A stretch of DNA of 64,000 nt from Methanobrevibacter sp. TLL-48-HuF1 (GCF_023617305.1 NZ_CP081485.1:124001-188000); one strand, 5' to 3'. Positions 1 through 10,600 are shown, counted from the first letter of the stretch. Notes: a model not told the origin generated them from the letters alone. Numbers and translations: made by a program.

Positions 1-217
1 CATCAATATTGACTTCTTTATAATCTTCAGGTGTTTTCATAATAATATCGTCAAAAGAAGAAATCTTTCCAGACAATACATAAGGAATAGCACATGGAGA
101 ATATGCCACATTTTCATCACGAGTTATAACAGTAATTTCTGCATCTTTATCTAAACGCCTAATATTTGAGGCAGTAGACATTCCGCCTGCTCCCCCACCA
201 ACAATAACAACTTTCAT
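1..217 (-). CDS. FAD-dependent pyridine nucleotide-disulfide oxidoreductase, N-terminal part (window edge)
   Basis: Only the first 72 codons lie inside the window; the gene runs off the left edge. The protein begins MKVVIVGGGAGGMSTASNIR, a classic Rossmann GxGxxG FAD-binding start, followed by a stretch ending in AYSPCAIPYVLSG. A cysteine at this place, after an (A/I)SPCG-like motif, is typical of the NADH oxidase / CoA-disulfide reductase group, where it is the redox-active cysteine. The start is the ATG at 217. The rest of the protein, including the NAD domain, cannot be seen, so the substrate (oxygen, CoA-disulfide or polysulfide) is open. The family assignment is from motif recognition. 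Confidence 0.8.
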   Translation of the reverse strand, partial: MKVVIVGGGAGGMSTASNIRRLDKDAEITVITRDENVAYSPCAIPYVLSGKISSFDDIIMKTPEDYKEVNID

Positions 218-342
218 CGTTAAAACAACCTTTTTTTAAACAAATTAACAAAATATTTATGAATTTAACATTAATATTTATTAAAATATAAGTATAAAAA
301 AGTAACTATCAAAAAAAGTTCAATTTAAAAGGTGAAATAAAT

Positions 343-969
343 ATGAAAGAAATTGATTTTAATTTAAATGAAAATCCTTTTATTAATTTCCAGTCATCAA
401 GATATTCAATGACTGCCAGAATCAACGTTGAAAAAATGTGGAAATATTCAAAAGAAAATAACTATTCATTTTTTGTATTGTCTTTAGGGTGTTTAATGGA
501 AGCTGTAAACTCCATACCTCAGCTTAAAAGAAGAATAGTTAACGATAAAGTAATTGAGCATGATTATTTAGATGGAGTCTGCCCAATAATGGATGAAAAC
601 AATGAAATCTATAAAGAAATGAGAGTAAAACCACCTGAAACATTTAATGACTTTGAAAACTGGCATAATTATGTTAAAAAAACATCAGCTGATGTGTTAT
701 CCGGCAAAATAGATGAATTCAATGTTAAAATGGAAAAACGAGACTGTGAAAATATAGCTAATTACTCCTGTATCCCATGGGTTGATTTTGAATCAATAAC
801 AAGTGGAATATTAACTGGAAATCAAATACAACCATTAATAACCTGGGGAAAAGTAAATAAAAACTATGAAATGAGTGTAGCTATTACTGTAAGCCATATT
901 TTTGTTAATGGAAAAGAATTAGGATTATTTTACAAAAAAGCACAGGAAAATTTTAATCATCTGAAGTAG
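343..969 (+). CDS. Chloramphenicol acetyltransferase-like protein with altered active-site motif
   Basis: 208 residues, the usual length of a type A chloramphenicol acetyltransferase (about 215). The overall pattern fits the CAT fold: an early FxxFxxSRYSMTARI strand, the SFFVLSLGCLMEAVNSIPQLKRRI helix region and a C-terminal VAITVSHIFVNGKELGLFY segment. Real CAT enzymes have HHxxxDG here, where the second His is the catalytic base and the Asp holds an Arg. In this protein the His is kept (SHIFVNG) but the first His is Ser and the Asp is Asn, so acetylation of chloramphenicol is doubtful. Such CAT-like proteins are common in methanogens and gut bacteria with no known substrate. A GGTGAA ribosome site precedes the ATG. 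The 3' end overlaps the convergent TIGR04076 gene by 17 bases. Confidence 0.8.
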   Translation: MKEIDFNLNENPFINFQSSRYSMTARINVEKMWKYSKENNYSFFVLSLGCLMEAVNSIPQLKRRIVNDKVIEHDYLDGVCPIMDENNEIYKEMRVKPPETFNDFENWHNYVKKTSADVLSGKIDEFNVKMEKRDCENIANYSCIPWVDFESITSGILTGNQIQPLITWGKVNKNYEMSVAITVSHIFVNGKELGLFYKKAQENFNHLK

Positions 970-1282
970 ATTCAATATCAGTAGTTTCCAATTTAAATAT
1001 AACTGGCCTTAACCCATCATTACAACTGACAATAGCTATACCTGGTTTTTTAATCCAATCCCCATAATAAAATAAATCATCAACACCGTGAGACAATGCA
1101 AATACATACTGATATATTGCTTTCCATGCTTCATCACAAAAGCCTTCAGGCTTTGCCCAATCCCCATAATAAACTTCACCTTCATTTAGAATCGGACATA
1201 CTCCCAAATCATCAATACCATATTCTTTAGCCAAATCCTCTTGGAATGTTGTTTTTAAAACTGTTATTTTTACTTTTTTCAT
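953..1282 (-). CDS. TIGR04076 family small protein
   Basis: 109 residues, matching the normal size of the TIGR04076 family. Recognisable family blocks are MKKVKITVLKTTF at the start, LGVCPILNEGEVYY in the middle, GFCDEAWKAIYQYVFAL, and the end block GIAIVSCNDGLRPVIFKLE. Three cysteines (CPI, FCDE, SCND) are conserved in the family and could bind a metal or act in redox chemistry, but no function is established. The gene lies just downstream of the F420H2:NADP oxidoreductase gene (29-base gap) and is probably cotranscribed with it. Family identification is by sequence memory; function unknown. Confidence 0.8.
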   Translation of the reverse strand: MKKVKITVLKTTFQEDLAKEYGIDDLGVCPILNEGEVYYGDWAKPEGFCDEAWKAIYQYVFALSHGVDDLFYYGDWIKKPGIAIVSCNDGLRPVIFKLETTDIESTSDD

Positions 1283-1311
1283 TGTAATTCAAAAAAAATA
1301 AGGTAAAGATT

Positions 1312-1992
1312 TTATTCAAAATCAATACCAGTTATTCTAAATCCGCCATAATGAGATTTGAATTTAATGTTCATACCAATTAGCAATGGGGTAATAGATT
1401 CAATTAAATGAGCTTTATTTAAAGGCCCAATATCAATAGATCTTAAACCAGGTATTTTTTCAATAATATCACTAGCTATCTCTTTAGCTTCCTTATCATC
1501 ACCACAAATCAAACAGTCACATTCAATTGGGTCTGGAATATTTGCCAAATGAGAGTTACTGATATTGTTAAATGCTGCAACGACTTTAACATCTGCATCT
1601 TTTAAGATTTTTGCCGCCCTTTCTGCTGCTGAACCCGGATTTATATGTAAAGGATTACTTACCGGTCCGCCAATAGCTGTTTCCAATGGTACAGTTGCAT
1701 CTAAAAGTACTTTTCCTTTTGCATTTTCTTTAATAGTCTTTAAAGTTGCACTTTGAGCCTGTAAAGGTACGGTTAAAATTAACACATCAGCTGCAGCTGC
1801 TGCATCTTCATTAGCCATACCAACTAACTCTTTAGGATTGTGCTCTTTAATTTCCTCATTAGCTTCACCAACAACAGTTAAAGCTTTTTCTTCTTTACGA
1901 GATCCCACAATTACATCTTCACCTGCAATAGCTAAACGTTTTGCAATTCCAAGACCTTGAGGTCCTGTTCCACCAATTATACCAATTTTCAT
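1312..1992 (-). CDS. fno: F420H2:NADP+ oxidoreductase (NADPH-dependent F420 reductase)
   Basis: 226 residues. It transfers hydride between reduced coenzyme F420 and NADP, supplying NADPH for biosynthesis in methanogens; cytosolic. The N-terminus MKIGIIGGTGPQGLGIAKRL is the dinucleotide-binding start typical of Fno, followed by VIVGSRKEEKAL, whose Ser-Arg recognises the NADP phosphate. Further family blocks are ADVLILTVPLQAQ, VLLDATVPLE, VVAAFNNIS and DCLICGDD. I start it at the ATG at 1992 rather than at a TTG five codons upstream, because a strong GGAGG ribosome site sits inside those extra codons at the right distance. It is followed by the TIGR04076 gene and preceded by the DUF2284 gene only 21 bases upstream, so the three may form one transcription unit. 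Confidence 0.92.
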   Translation of the reverse strand: MKIGIIGGTGPQGLGIAKRLAIAGEDVIVGSRKEEKALTVVGEANEEIKEHNPKELVGMANEDAAAAADVLILTVPLQAQSATLKTIKENAKGKVLLDATVPLETAIGGPVSNPLHINPGSAAERAAKILKDADVKVVAAFNNISNSHLANIPDPIECDCLICGDDKEAKEIASDIIEKIPGLRSIDIGPLNKAHLIESITPLLIGMNIKFKSHYGGFRITGIDFE

Positions 1993-2013
1993 TTTTTTAT
2001 CCTCCAAGGAAAG

Positions 2014-2562
2014 TTATTTTTTGTCATAGAGTAAACCACCGACAAAAATCATATATTCAGGTAATTTCCCATCTTTTGCATAGATGATTTTATAACCAAA
2101 AGTATCTTCAATTGTTCTGTCAACATCCCCACCAAGTGATTCAATAGAATATCTTAACTTAAATGGCATCTTACAAGGCATACCAATTGTTTTAGTGCAT
2201 TTCATACATAAATTACAGTGCCCAATAAATAAACCTAAAGAATCTTCACTTTCCAATGCATATATGTCATTCATTAATTTGACTTTCATTCGCTCAAGTC
2301 TTTTTATAATAAAATTCAATTCATTAGGGGTATATGTTCTGTCTAACTCCTCTTGTGAAAAATCAAATTTAAAAGCAATTATTTTAAGTTTATTATATGA
2401 ATTCCAGATTTCATCAGGGTCAAAATCAAAAGGAGGGCAACCCCAATTGTTGTCATACTGATCACATTCTTTACAGATTTCTAAAAATTTTTCTATGTCA
2501 ACATATTTATCATAATATTCAGACACGTTAACATCTGCTGTGAGTTTACTTATGTTAACCAT
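2014..2562 (-). CDS. DUF2284 predicted metal-binding protein
   Basis: 182 residues with a cysteine pattern of the DUF2284 family: CKECDQYDNNWGCPPF near residue 30, then CNLCMKCTKTIGMPCKMP around residues 117-130. The first group (CxxC..WGCPP) and second group (CxxCxxC....C) are typical of this family of small, probably iron-sulfur or other metal-binding proteins that are frequent in methanogens and other anaerobes. The end block RYSIESLGGDVDRT is also typical. No function is known for the family. The gene lies upstream of fno on the same strand. Confidence 0.85.
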   Translation of the reverse strand: MVNISKLTADVNVSEYYDKYVDIEKFLEICKECDQYDNNWGCPPFDFDPDEIWNSYNKLKIIAFKFDFSQEELDRTYTPNELNFIIKRLERMKVKLMNDIYALESEDSLGLFIGHCNLCMKCTKTIGMPCKMPFKLRYSIESLGGDVDRTIEDTFGYKIIYAKDGKLPEYMIFVGGLLYDKK

Positions 2563-2615
2563 AATATTATTTAAATAAAACAGTATAATAAAAGTTTCTA
2601 AAAAAAGAAAAAGAT

Positions 2616-2637
2616 AAGAGATTAGTTAAAATCTCTT
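2616..2637 (-). terminator. Hairpin terminator of first adhesin-like gene
   Basis: A 7-base-pair stem (2616-2622 with 2631-2637) with an 8-base loop overlaps the stop codon of the adhesin-like gene at 2636; read on the minus strand it is followed by a T-rich tract (complement of 2598-2611). Confidence 0.6.
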
Positions 2638-5629
2638 AAGCAATTGTTATAGTTCTTCCAACTTGGTATTCGTTCCAGATAGATGTGATAATATATTTAC
2701 CTGGATTTAATCTAATTAGTAAGTTAGCCATACCATTTTCATCAGTTGTTCTGTTGTAGAATACACCGTTTACATTAAATGTTATGTTTTGATTAGCTAA
2801 TGGTTTACCTTGACCATCTAAAGTTTTTGCAGTGAAATTGCTGCCGTCTTGGAATTTCATGTCTAAATCTTTTGTAATTAAAGTTGGCAATACAGTAACA
2901 TTATTTCCAACTGCATATTTACCATACATAGTTGTAATGATATAATCACCAGGATATAAATTAATATTTAATGTAGCAGTACCATTAATAACCTCTTTAG
3001 TGTAGAATACACCATTAATATTGAAGGTTACATTTGTACCATTAGCTGGTGTTCCATCACCATTTAATACTTTAACAACAAATTGTGATTCATTTTTGTA
3101 GTATTTTACTAAGTTTTCAGTTATTACAGTTGATAATACAGTAACATTAAATCCTAATTCTTCACCTGTTACAGAATTGAATGCAGTTAAAACATATTTT
3201 CCAGGGTTTAACCAAATACGTAATGTAGCAGTACCATTAGTAATATTTGCTTTATAGAATACACCATTAATATTGAATTTAACAGTAGTATTATCTTTTA
3301 ATGCTGTACCATTGCTGTCAGTGAATTTTGCAACAAAATGAGTATCATTACGATAGAATTTAACAATATCATTAGCTAATATAGTTGGAGTTACAATTAT
3401 GCTAGATTCTACAGTAGTATTTTCATAAGTAGCAGTTACTTTGTAAGATCCTGATACTAAATTAATATCCATAGATGCAACACCAGTTCCATTAGTAAGT
3501 TTTGTATAATTTCTACCATTAATATTAAATGTAATATTAGCATTTGCTATAGGATTATGACTTGAATCAGTCAAAATAGCAATAAGTTTATCAGCACTGC
3601 CATAAATTTTAACAAGTTCTGGAACATCAATTAAGAATTTAGGACCATTATTTGCTACAATAGTATTATTATTAGCCTGAACAGTTTTATCTCCTAAACC
3701 AACATTTGAAACTAAAGAATTATAAGTTACAGATCCTGCACCAGTAGTATTAACTGTGTATTCACCAGTAGTTTTAACAGTACAGTTAGTTACAGTTGCA
3801 TTACCATAAGCAATTTTAACACCGGTAGTTTCAGCAATGATAGAGTCACCGCATTTGCTTGCATTACCTATATTATTACCATTAGTGATAATATCATTTT
3901 TATTTAGGGTTACAGTACTTGCACTAGATGCAACACCTGTAGTAAAGTTACCAACAAGAGTTATTTCGTTTCCAATTAAAGTTTCATTATTTCCACTTAC
4001 ATAAATACCATAAATGTAACTGGAGTTACCTACAACATTATTGTTGTTGTATGTAATGTTATTGGCTTTGTCACCCCAATTACTTGAGTAAATACCATAT
4101 GCAACAACTGGAGATTCAACAAACACTTCATTGTCTTTTAAAATACCATTTGAATTGTCATATATTTGAATACCATCAGCATAATAGTTATCAGAATCAG
4201 AGTAAAAAGCATTTGATGCTATTGTAAAGTTTTTACCACTAATAGTAATACCGTAAACATAGGTATGACCTTTGGTACTTATATTGTTGTTTTCTATAAT
4301 TGCATTATTTCCACCTTCAATGTATAAATTATGAATAGTATCATAAGCTCCACTAGCATTGTTATATTCGATAGCAATATTGTTTGAAGCTATATTTAAA
4401 TTAGCAGATCCTTCAACATAAATACCTGCAGACATTACAGTAGCAGCCCAAGTAGGAGGCATATAATTTACAGGAACTGAAGGGATTTCAGCAAAAATAT
4501 AATTATTTAAAATATTCACATTATCAGAATCAATTATTCTAATAATATTATTAATGCCATTGCCATTAGTTTTACCGGAATAAACAATAGTGTTGTTGTT
4601 AATAGTTAAATTAACTGCATTTTCAGCATTAATTACAAAACTGTTTTTATCAAAAGCACTATTAACTGAAAATATGTTGGCATCTATATTTGCATTAGCT
4701 CCTCTTACATCAATTGCTGATTCAACACCACTAGTGTTAGTTAAAACAATGGCAAAATTAGAAACAGAAATATTATCTGCTTTAATTACAAGGGAAATAT
4801 CCTTTAAAATAGCTTTTTCACCAATTAAATTGATTTTTTTATCAATAGTAAGGGTACTTAAATTAAGTCCACTGAAATTACCTGCAAATATTAAATCAGA
4901 AAATGTAATATCATTATTTAAAACACCATCTTTCCCAAAGTAAGTGAAAAAGGTATCATTTGTAACAGTGTTACCAGTTACAGTGAAAGTAGTGTTAATA
5001 GTTTTATTAGCATATTTTTTATCACCAAAGTAAACTACAGTAGCATTAGTATTTCCTGTAGCTAAATTTGGTATAGCAATAGTAGTTTTACCACTAACAA
5101 GTTTTCCATTGTAAGTTTTATTGCCAATAGTTATATTTACATCACCAGTTGCATCTTCAGGTAAAGTTATAACTGCAGAAACATTATTTCCATAGAATAC
5201 AGCAGGTGCATCTATAGTCATGTTATACACAGAAATTTTATTTACATTAAATACAAATGGGGTGGAATTAGTTCCATTATAACTTGCAATTATACTATGT
5301 TTACCAATTTCTAAGTTTGTAAAAATTACACTTGCACTACCATTAGCAATAACTCCAGATTGATTGATTTTATTATCTAAACTGAATTTAATATTACCAG
5401 TAGTAGTATTTGGAATTATTTTAGCTTCGACAGTTGCATTTTCACCATAAGTGATATCTTTAGCTGTAACATCTATAGATATATCATTAGTTGCTTCACT
5501 TACAACTGCATTATCATCATAAGATGATAATACACTAACATCATCAGTTGTGTTATCAGCAGCAGAAACTGCTGAAAGTGAAAGAGCAACTATAGCAACA
5601 AGAAGAAAAACAAGTATCTTTTTATTCAT
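2636..5629 (-). CDS. Adhesin-like surface protein A (beta-helix plus Ig-like repeats)
   Basis: 997 residues from the chosen ATG at 5629, which follows a GGAGAG ribosome site and opens a clear signal peptide (MNKKILVFLLVAIVALSLSAVSA, residues 1-23). An upstream in-frame start 42 codons earlier would bury the signal peptide and is rejected. Order of domains: two Ig-like modules (about residues 40-220; each ends in a YNGT/YFGD type strand), a right-handed beta-helix of Asn-rich turns (about 230-640; pattern IxNNxI, NISxSNF), then tandem bacterial-Ig-like modules of about 80 residues to the C-terminus, each with FNINGVFY and a LNPGKYIIT-like end. There is no C-terminal membrane anchor. This is the adhesin-like protein family that is greatly expanded in Methanobrevibacter; it is thought to act in binding to cell walls, bacteria or glycans. 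Many N-x-T/S sequons suggest N-glycosylation. Confidence 0.88.
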   Translation of the reverse strand: MNKKILVFLLVAIVALSLSAVSAADNTTDDVSVLSSYDDNAVVSEATNDISIDVTAKDITYGENATVEAKIIPNTTTGNIKFSLDNKINQSGVIANGSASVIFTNLEIGKHSIIASYNGTNSTPFVFNVNKISVYNMTIDAPAVFYGNNVSAVITLPEDATGDVNITIGNKTYNGKLVSGKTTIAIPNLATGNTNATVVYFGDKKYANKTINTTFTVTGNTVTNDTFFTYFGKDGVLNNDITFSDLIFAGNFSGLNLSTLTIDKKINLIGEKAILKDISLVIKADNISVSNFAIVLTNTSGVESAIDVRGANANIDANIFSVNSAFDKNSFVINAENAVNLTINNNTIVYSGKTNGNGINNIIRIIDSDNVNILNNYIFAEIPSVPVNYMPPTWAATVMSAGIYVEGSANLNIASNNIAIEYNNASGAYDTIHNLYIEGGNNAIIENNNISTKGHTYVYGITISGKNFTIASNAFYSDSDNYYADGIQIYDNSNGILKDNEVFVESPVVAYGIYSSNWGDKANNITYNNNNVVGNSSYIYGIYVSGNNETLIGNEITLVGNFTTGVASSASTVTLNKNDIITNGNNIGNASKCGDSIIAETTGVKIAYGNATVTNCTVKTTGEYTVNTTGAGSVTYNSLVSNVGLGDKTVQANNNTIVANNGPKFLIDVPELVKIYGSADKLIAILTDSSHNPIANANITFNINGRNYTKLTNGTGVASMDINLVSGSYKVTATYENTTVESSIIVTPTILANDIVKFYRNDTHFVAKFTDSNGTALKDNTTVKFNINGVFYKANITNGTATLRIWLNPGKYVLTAFNSVTGEELGFNVTVLSTVITENLVKYYKNESQFVVKVLNGDGTPANGTNVTFNINGVFYTKEVINGTATLNINLYPGDYIITTMYGKYAVGNNVTVLPTLITKDLDMKFQDGSNFTAKTLDGQGKPLANQNITFNVNGVFYNRTTDENGMANLLIRLNPGKYIITSIWNEYQVGRTITIA

Positions 5630-5703
5630 AATTAATCTCTCCATTATATATAAGAATATTCTTAGCATCCATATTATGCCATTTATCCAACTATATGAAT
5701 GCA

Positions 5704-5716
5704 TATAATATATATT
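5704..5716 (-). promoter_or_regulatory. Probable TATA box of adhesin-like gene A
   Basis: An AT-only stretch with alternating TA, read on the minus strand as AAATATATATTA, lies about 75-87 bases upstream of the ATG at 5629. A start of transcription about 25 bases downstream would give a leader of roughly 50 bases containing the GGAGAG ribosome site. Inference from position and composition only. Confidence 0.35.
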
Positions 5717-5795
5717 TGCTCTAATACAATATAATCCTTTTGAAGATAAAAACAAATAATATCACCTATACTTCAATATAACAGTATTATTAAAG

Positions 5796-7591
5796 TTAAG
5801 GGTGTCCGCCAAAATTGATTTTTGATTTTTCGTCAAAAAAATTTTTGGGCTTAATTTTTATTATTTTTAATATATTTCAATTAATTTTTGTTTATTTTAT
5901 TTTATTTGGTTTAATTATTTTTTAAATTATTGTTTAGTTTTATTTTATTCTTATTTTTGATTTTTAATGGTTTTAAGACAGTTAAGTTTATATACTTTGT
6001 TGTACATATTTTATATTAGATATAAGTTGTTTTGGTGTTGTTATTTATGGTTAAAAGAAAGTTTGATAGGAATCAGGCAAAATTGGGCATTAATACTCTT
6101 GATTGGAATGTTCCGGAGAATCATATTTCTCGTTTTGTTGTTGAATTTGTTGAAGAAGTTTTTCCACTTTTAAATATCAAAGAACCCAAGAAAAAGAAAG
6201 GAAGAGACTCCCTTCCAGTGGATTCCATGTTAAAATTGCTTATTTATGCCAAAATCCAACATATTGATAGAACATCAATAATTGCAGATATGGCGCGATA
6301 CCATGATATATTTAAATACGTGTGCGATGATATTAGACCTTCTGAAAGATCAATCCAAAGATATCGAAGAGAATATGGCCATTATTTTGAAGTATTGCTG
6401 CAAATGACATTAAAAAAGGCCTTTGATGAAGGATTCACTGAATTTAATCACGTTGCCATTGATGGAACCATCAAAAAAGCATACAATTCCAACAACAACA
6501 CCATTACAAAAAAAGAAACTCAAATATTGATCGATTACTACGAAGGACGACCTATTGACCCTGAATGTCTTGAAAAACTTCACAAACCTGCTCAAAGATT
6601 ATTGGAAAAGAAAGACATAGATGATGAAGATAAATTAGAACTATTATATGGAATAAAAACACAATTTACATTCACAGGACAGGATAAAATTCCAGTAAAT
6701 GATATAGAAGCAAGATTTATGAAAGGAAAGAAAGGAAACTTCATGGTTGCTTATAATATCCAATCTGCAGTCGATTATGATACCAAATTAATCTGTGCAA
6801 TAAACGTCACACAAAACCCGACAGACCACTACGAACTACCAATAATCGCAGAAAGAGCAATAAGAAACATTAACACCACACCAAAGTATATAAGTGCCGA
6901 TACAATATACTTAAACCAAATATCACTATCATACTTAGCAGATAAAAAAATAGATGGTTTAATACCAAATAGAAAGCAAAGTAAAGAAAAAATAGGAAAA
7001 TTAAATCCAAATCCATACCATAAAGACCATTTTGAATATGATTATGAATTAGATGCATTCAAATGCCCAAAAAATCAATATATGCACTTTTTCGCAAAAT
7101 ACATCGAACCACACAAAGATCCAGAAAAACCAGACAAAATAAAAAGACTCTACAACAATTATGAAGCCTGTAAAAACTGCAAAGCACGAAACAAATGCTT
7201 AACAGGCAAACAAACACACAAAACCATCACAGAATACGGATCAGAAATGCAAAAAGCAATGAACGAAAAAATGGAAAAACAGGAATATAAAGACGAATAT
7301 AGCAAAAGATCAAGCGTTGAAGGACCATTTGGAATATTCAAAGAACAATTCCAAATAGAAAAAGAAGTAGTCATCGGAATGGTAAAAACAGAAGAAAGAA
7401 TAAACTTAGATGCATTAGCATATAATTTAATACGACTACACAACATAAAACAAGAAATAAAAAACACAACAGAAGATTTAGAAGATTTCTGCGAAAGCAC
7501 ATCCATTAAAAACCAATTAAAACTTGATGTAACAATATTTTAAAAAAAATCAACAAGTCAGCCAAAATTCAATTTTGGCGGACACCCTTAA
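5796..7591 (+). mobile_element. IS1182-like insertion sequence with TTAA duplication
   Basis: A complete element. The ends are perfect inverted repeats GGGTGTCCGCCAAAATTGA at 5800-5818 and, inverted, at 7569-7587. Each end is flanked by TTAA (5796-5799 and 7588-7591), which I read as a 4-base target-site duplication. The single transposase gene is intact. A further palindrome at 7561-7579 (9-base arms, 1-base centre) sits at the inner edge of the right end, just after the transposase stop. The element lies between the 3' end of adhesin gene B and the 5' flank of adhesin gene A, about 167 bases from the start of A. Intact ends and ORF suggest a recent or still active insertion. Confidence 0.88.
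6047..7543 (+). CDS. IS1182-family DDE transposase
   Basis: 498 residues from the ATG at 6047; a TTG five codons upstream is also possible. Domains: N-terminal DUF772-like DNA-binding part (VDSMLKLLIYAKIQ, RSIQRYRREYG, about residues 50-110), then the RNase H-like DDE core. Likely catalytic residues are Asp in HVAIDGT (about 139), Asp in YISADTIY (about 284) and Glu in SSVEGPFG (about 425). A zinc-ribbon-like insertion with CKNCKARNKC (about 375) precedes the last catalytic residue, as in IS1182/IS5-type transposases of this group. The frame is open throughout, so the protein should be functional. A TATA-like sequence near 5985-5995 could serve as its own promoter. Confidence 0.9.
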   Translation: MVKRKFDRNQAKLGINTLDWNVPENHISRFVVEFVEEVFPLLNIKEPKKKKGRDSLPVDSMLKLLIYAKIQHIDRTSIIADMARYHDIFKYVCDDIRPSERSIQRYRREYGHYFEVLLQMTLKKAFDEGFTEFNHVAIDGTIKKAYNSNNNTITKKETQILIDYYEGRPIDPECLEKLHKPAQRLLEKKDIDDEDKLELLYGIKTQFTFTGQDKIPVNDIEARFMKGKKGNFMVAYNIQSAVDYDTKLICAINVTQNPTDHYELPIIAERAIRNINTTPKYISADTIYLNQISLSYLADKKIDGLIPNRKQSKEKIGKLNPNPYHKDHFEYDYELDAFKCPKNQYMHFFAKYIEPHKDPEKPDKIKRLYNNYEACKNCKARNKCLTGKQTHKTITEYGSEMQKAMNEKMEKQEYKDEYSKRSSVEGPFGIFKEQFQIEKEVVIGMVKTEERINLDALAYNLIRLHNIKQEIKNTTEDLEDFCESTSIKNQLKLDVTIF

Positions 7592-7605
7592 AAAGAAAAA
7601 AAAGT

Positions 7606-7629
7606 AAAGAAGAATTTAAAATCTTCTTT
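7606..7629 (-). terminator. Hairpin terminator of adhesin-like gene B
   Basis: An 8-base-pair stem (7606-7613 with 7622-7629) and an 8-base loop lies directly after the stop codon of gene B, and on the minus strand is followed by a T-rich tract (complement of 7591-7603). The right end of the insertion sequence begins immediately beyond it. Confidence 0.6.
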
Positions 7630-7630
7630 T

Positions 7631-10600
7631 TTAAGCAATTGTAATATTGTTTCCAACTTGGTATTCGTTCCAGATAGAAGTAATGATATATTTACCTGGG
7701 TTTAAGCGTATATTCAAGTTAGCTATACCGTTTTCATCAGTTGTTTTATGGTAGAATACACCGTTTACGTTAAATGATATGTTCTGCTTAGATAATGGCT
7801 TGCCTTGACCGTCTAATGTTTGTGCAGTGAAGTTGCTGCCGTCTAAGTATTTCATGTCAAGATCTTTGGTAATTAAAGTTGGCAATACTGTAATGTTGTT
7901 AGATACCCAGCAGCCTTCGTATTCAGCTGTTACGATGTAGGTGCCCGGACGTAACTTAATACCTAAACTGACAATTCCATCATCATTAGATACTCTGTGG
8001 TAAAATACTCCGTTGATGTTGAAGGTTACTTCCTGACCAGCTGCTACTTTACCGTCTTTACCAATTACTTTAAGAGTATAGCTGGATTCATTTAAGTAGT
8101 ATTTAATCAAATCAGAGTTATCAACAAGTAATGATTTGACAGTTACTTTATTTGAGTTTTCCTCACCGGTAACAAGATTATAATTGGTTATAATGTATTC
8201 CTTAGGAATCAGTTGGATGTTTAAAGTAGCTATACCTTTATTATTGGTAGATTTAGTATAGAAAACACCGTTAATGTTAAACTTAACAGTAGTGTTTACT
8301 AAAGCATTACCGTTGCTGTCTAAGAATAGTGCAGAATACTGAGTTGCATTTCTAAACATTTTAACAATATCATAGCCAATAACAGTAGATTTAATTGTTA
8401 CTGTTGAGCTAACTGTTGTGCTATTGTAAGTAGCTGATGCATTATAAACTCCGGCTTTTAAATTAATGCCCATTGAAGCAACACCACTCTTATTAGTGTA
8501 TTTAGTATAATTCACACCATTGACAGTAAAAACAATTGATGCGTTAATAATTGGATTTCCTTGACCATCAATTAAAGTAGCTATAAGCTTGTCTGTTCCT
8601 CCATGGAATTTAATAAGTTCATTAATACTTAACTTAAATTCTACAGGAATTACTGTTATGTTTCTAATCAAAGTAGCAGAAGCATATTTATCATCACCAC
8701 TATAATTAATTTCAACACTATGATTTCCACTAGTTAAATTATTAATAACCACTTTAGCACTACCATTGTTTACAGCAACACTTTCTTTTTTACCATCTAC
8801 ACTAACAATTACATTTCCAGTAGCATCTTCAGGTAAAACAATACTTACACTTAAATCATTGCCACTAACATTTGTATCAGCTTTAATATCAGATGAATAT
8901 TTATTTATTTTAAAAGTTGTATTAGCTGATGCAGAACCATATAAATCATTACCAGCATATTTAGCTATAACATCATATGTTCCACTACTTAAATTAGCTA
9001 TAGATAAAATAGCTTTATTGTCTTTTATTAAAACAGGATATTCCTTATTATTAACAATAAATATTATTTCTCCAGTTACACCATCAGTAACTTCCGCTTT
9101 AATAGTTACATCAGATCCAACATAAACATCTTCAGAAGTTAAATTTATAACAGACGGGAATTTGTTAACTGTTAAATTGTTTAGTGTTTTTGACGGAGCA
9201 TAATATCCGCTACCTTCAAAGACTACTTCAATCAAATGAGTTCCAACACCTAAACTAGCTATTGGTATTGAAACATTACCAAATTCATCAGTAACTTCCT
9301 TCCAAACTTTATCTCCACATTTAATTATAATATTCATTCCAGACAATTCTTTTCCATGAATATCAGTTAATGAGATTGTATAATTCTCATTTATAAATAA
9401 TTCATCATCTTTAACTACAATTACTGTTGGGAATGCATCAGGAGTGTTATTATAAACTTTATTTAATTGTGAAGCATTAACAGATTTATCTCCAAGGAAT
9501 TTGCCAGATACCAAATAATTGCCTGTAACTGTATTTACCTGAGTATTGCGTTTATCAATCATTACTGTATAATCACCATTAGCAATTATTGTATTGTTAT
9601 AAGCTTCTAATTTAGAGTATTTTACACTGTTTTTATCTCCAGTAATTATAATTCCAGTATTTGCTCCTCCAAGAACATCACCACCAGTAATAGGTCCAAT
9701 TCCACTTCCTAAAGATTTAATTGTATTATTAAATACTTTAAGATTTTTAGAAGAAGACATTATACCCATTGTAATATTACCTTTTGAGATTATTGTATTT
9801 CCAGTGACCTTTTCATCATTTCCCATAAGCTCCATAGCATAAGCTGTATGAGCATTAGCTAATATTGTATTGTTTATATAATCAACATTAACCGCCCCAT
9901 TTATTGCTTGTGAATATATTCCATAAACAACATCTAAAGCTTCAACACTAACAGAATTATTAAATAATTTACCTGTGATAGGGCCATCTACTTCAATAGC
10001 ATTTGCATAGTAATAATCACATTTTGAAGTGATGATATTGTCTGCAACATTTATGTTTAAACATCCGACAACATTATAATCACTGTCCATTACACTGACA
10101 AATTTTAAAGCATAGGTATAATTATGTCCTGTTACATCAATTATATTTAATTTAACAACAGGATTTTTAGAAGCTCTTATTAAAATTCCTTCAATAGTAT
10201 CAAACATTCCGCCGAAAGTAGTATATGCATTTGTAACTCTATTATTTATGACTTTAACATTATCACTATTGTCTATAAAGACTGCTGCACTGTAAGTTAT
10301 AGCTGCATAAGTAATTTTATCGTAATCAATTGCAAGAGAAGGCATTTTAGCATTGATAGTGTTATTTTCAATTACAGCACCTTTACAATCATCAATATGA
10401 ACTGGATGATTAAGAGTTTTGCCTTTACTTTGACCAGAATATATGATTGTGTTATTAACTAACTGTAAATTACTTACTCCATTTGCATAAATAGCCATTG
10501 CATCAGATGTACCAACATCATTAAAATTAATTAATGAATTTTTAACAATAACCTTATCTACATTTGTTATATAAATACCATAATTCTGTTTATTTATATT

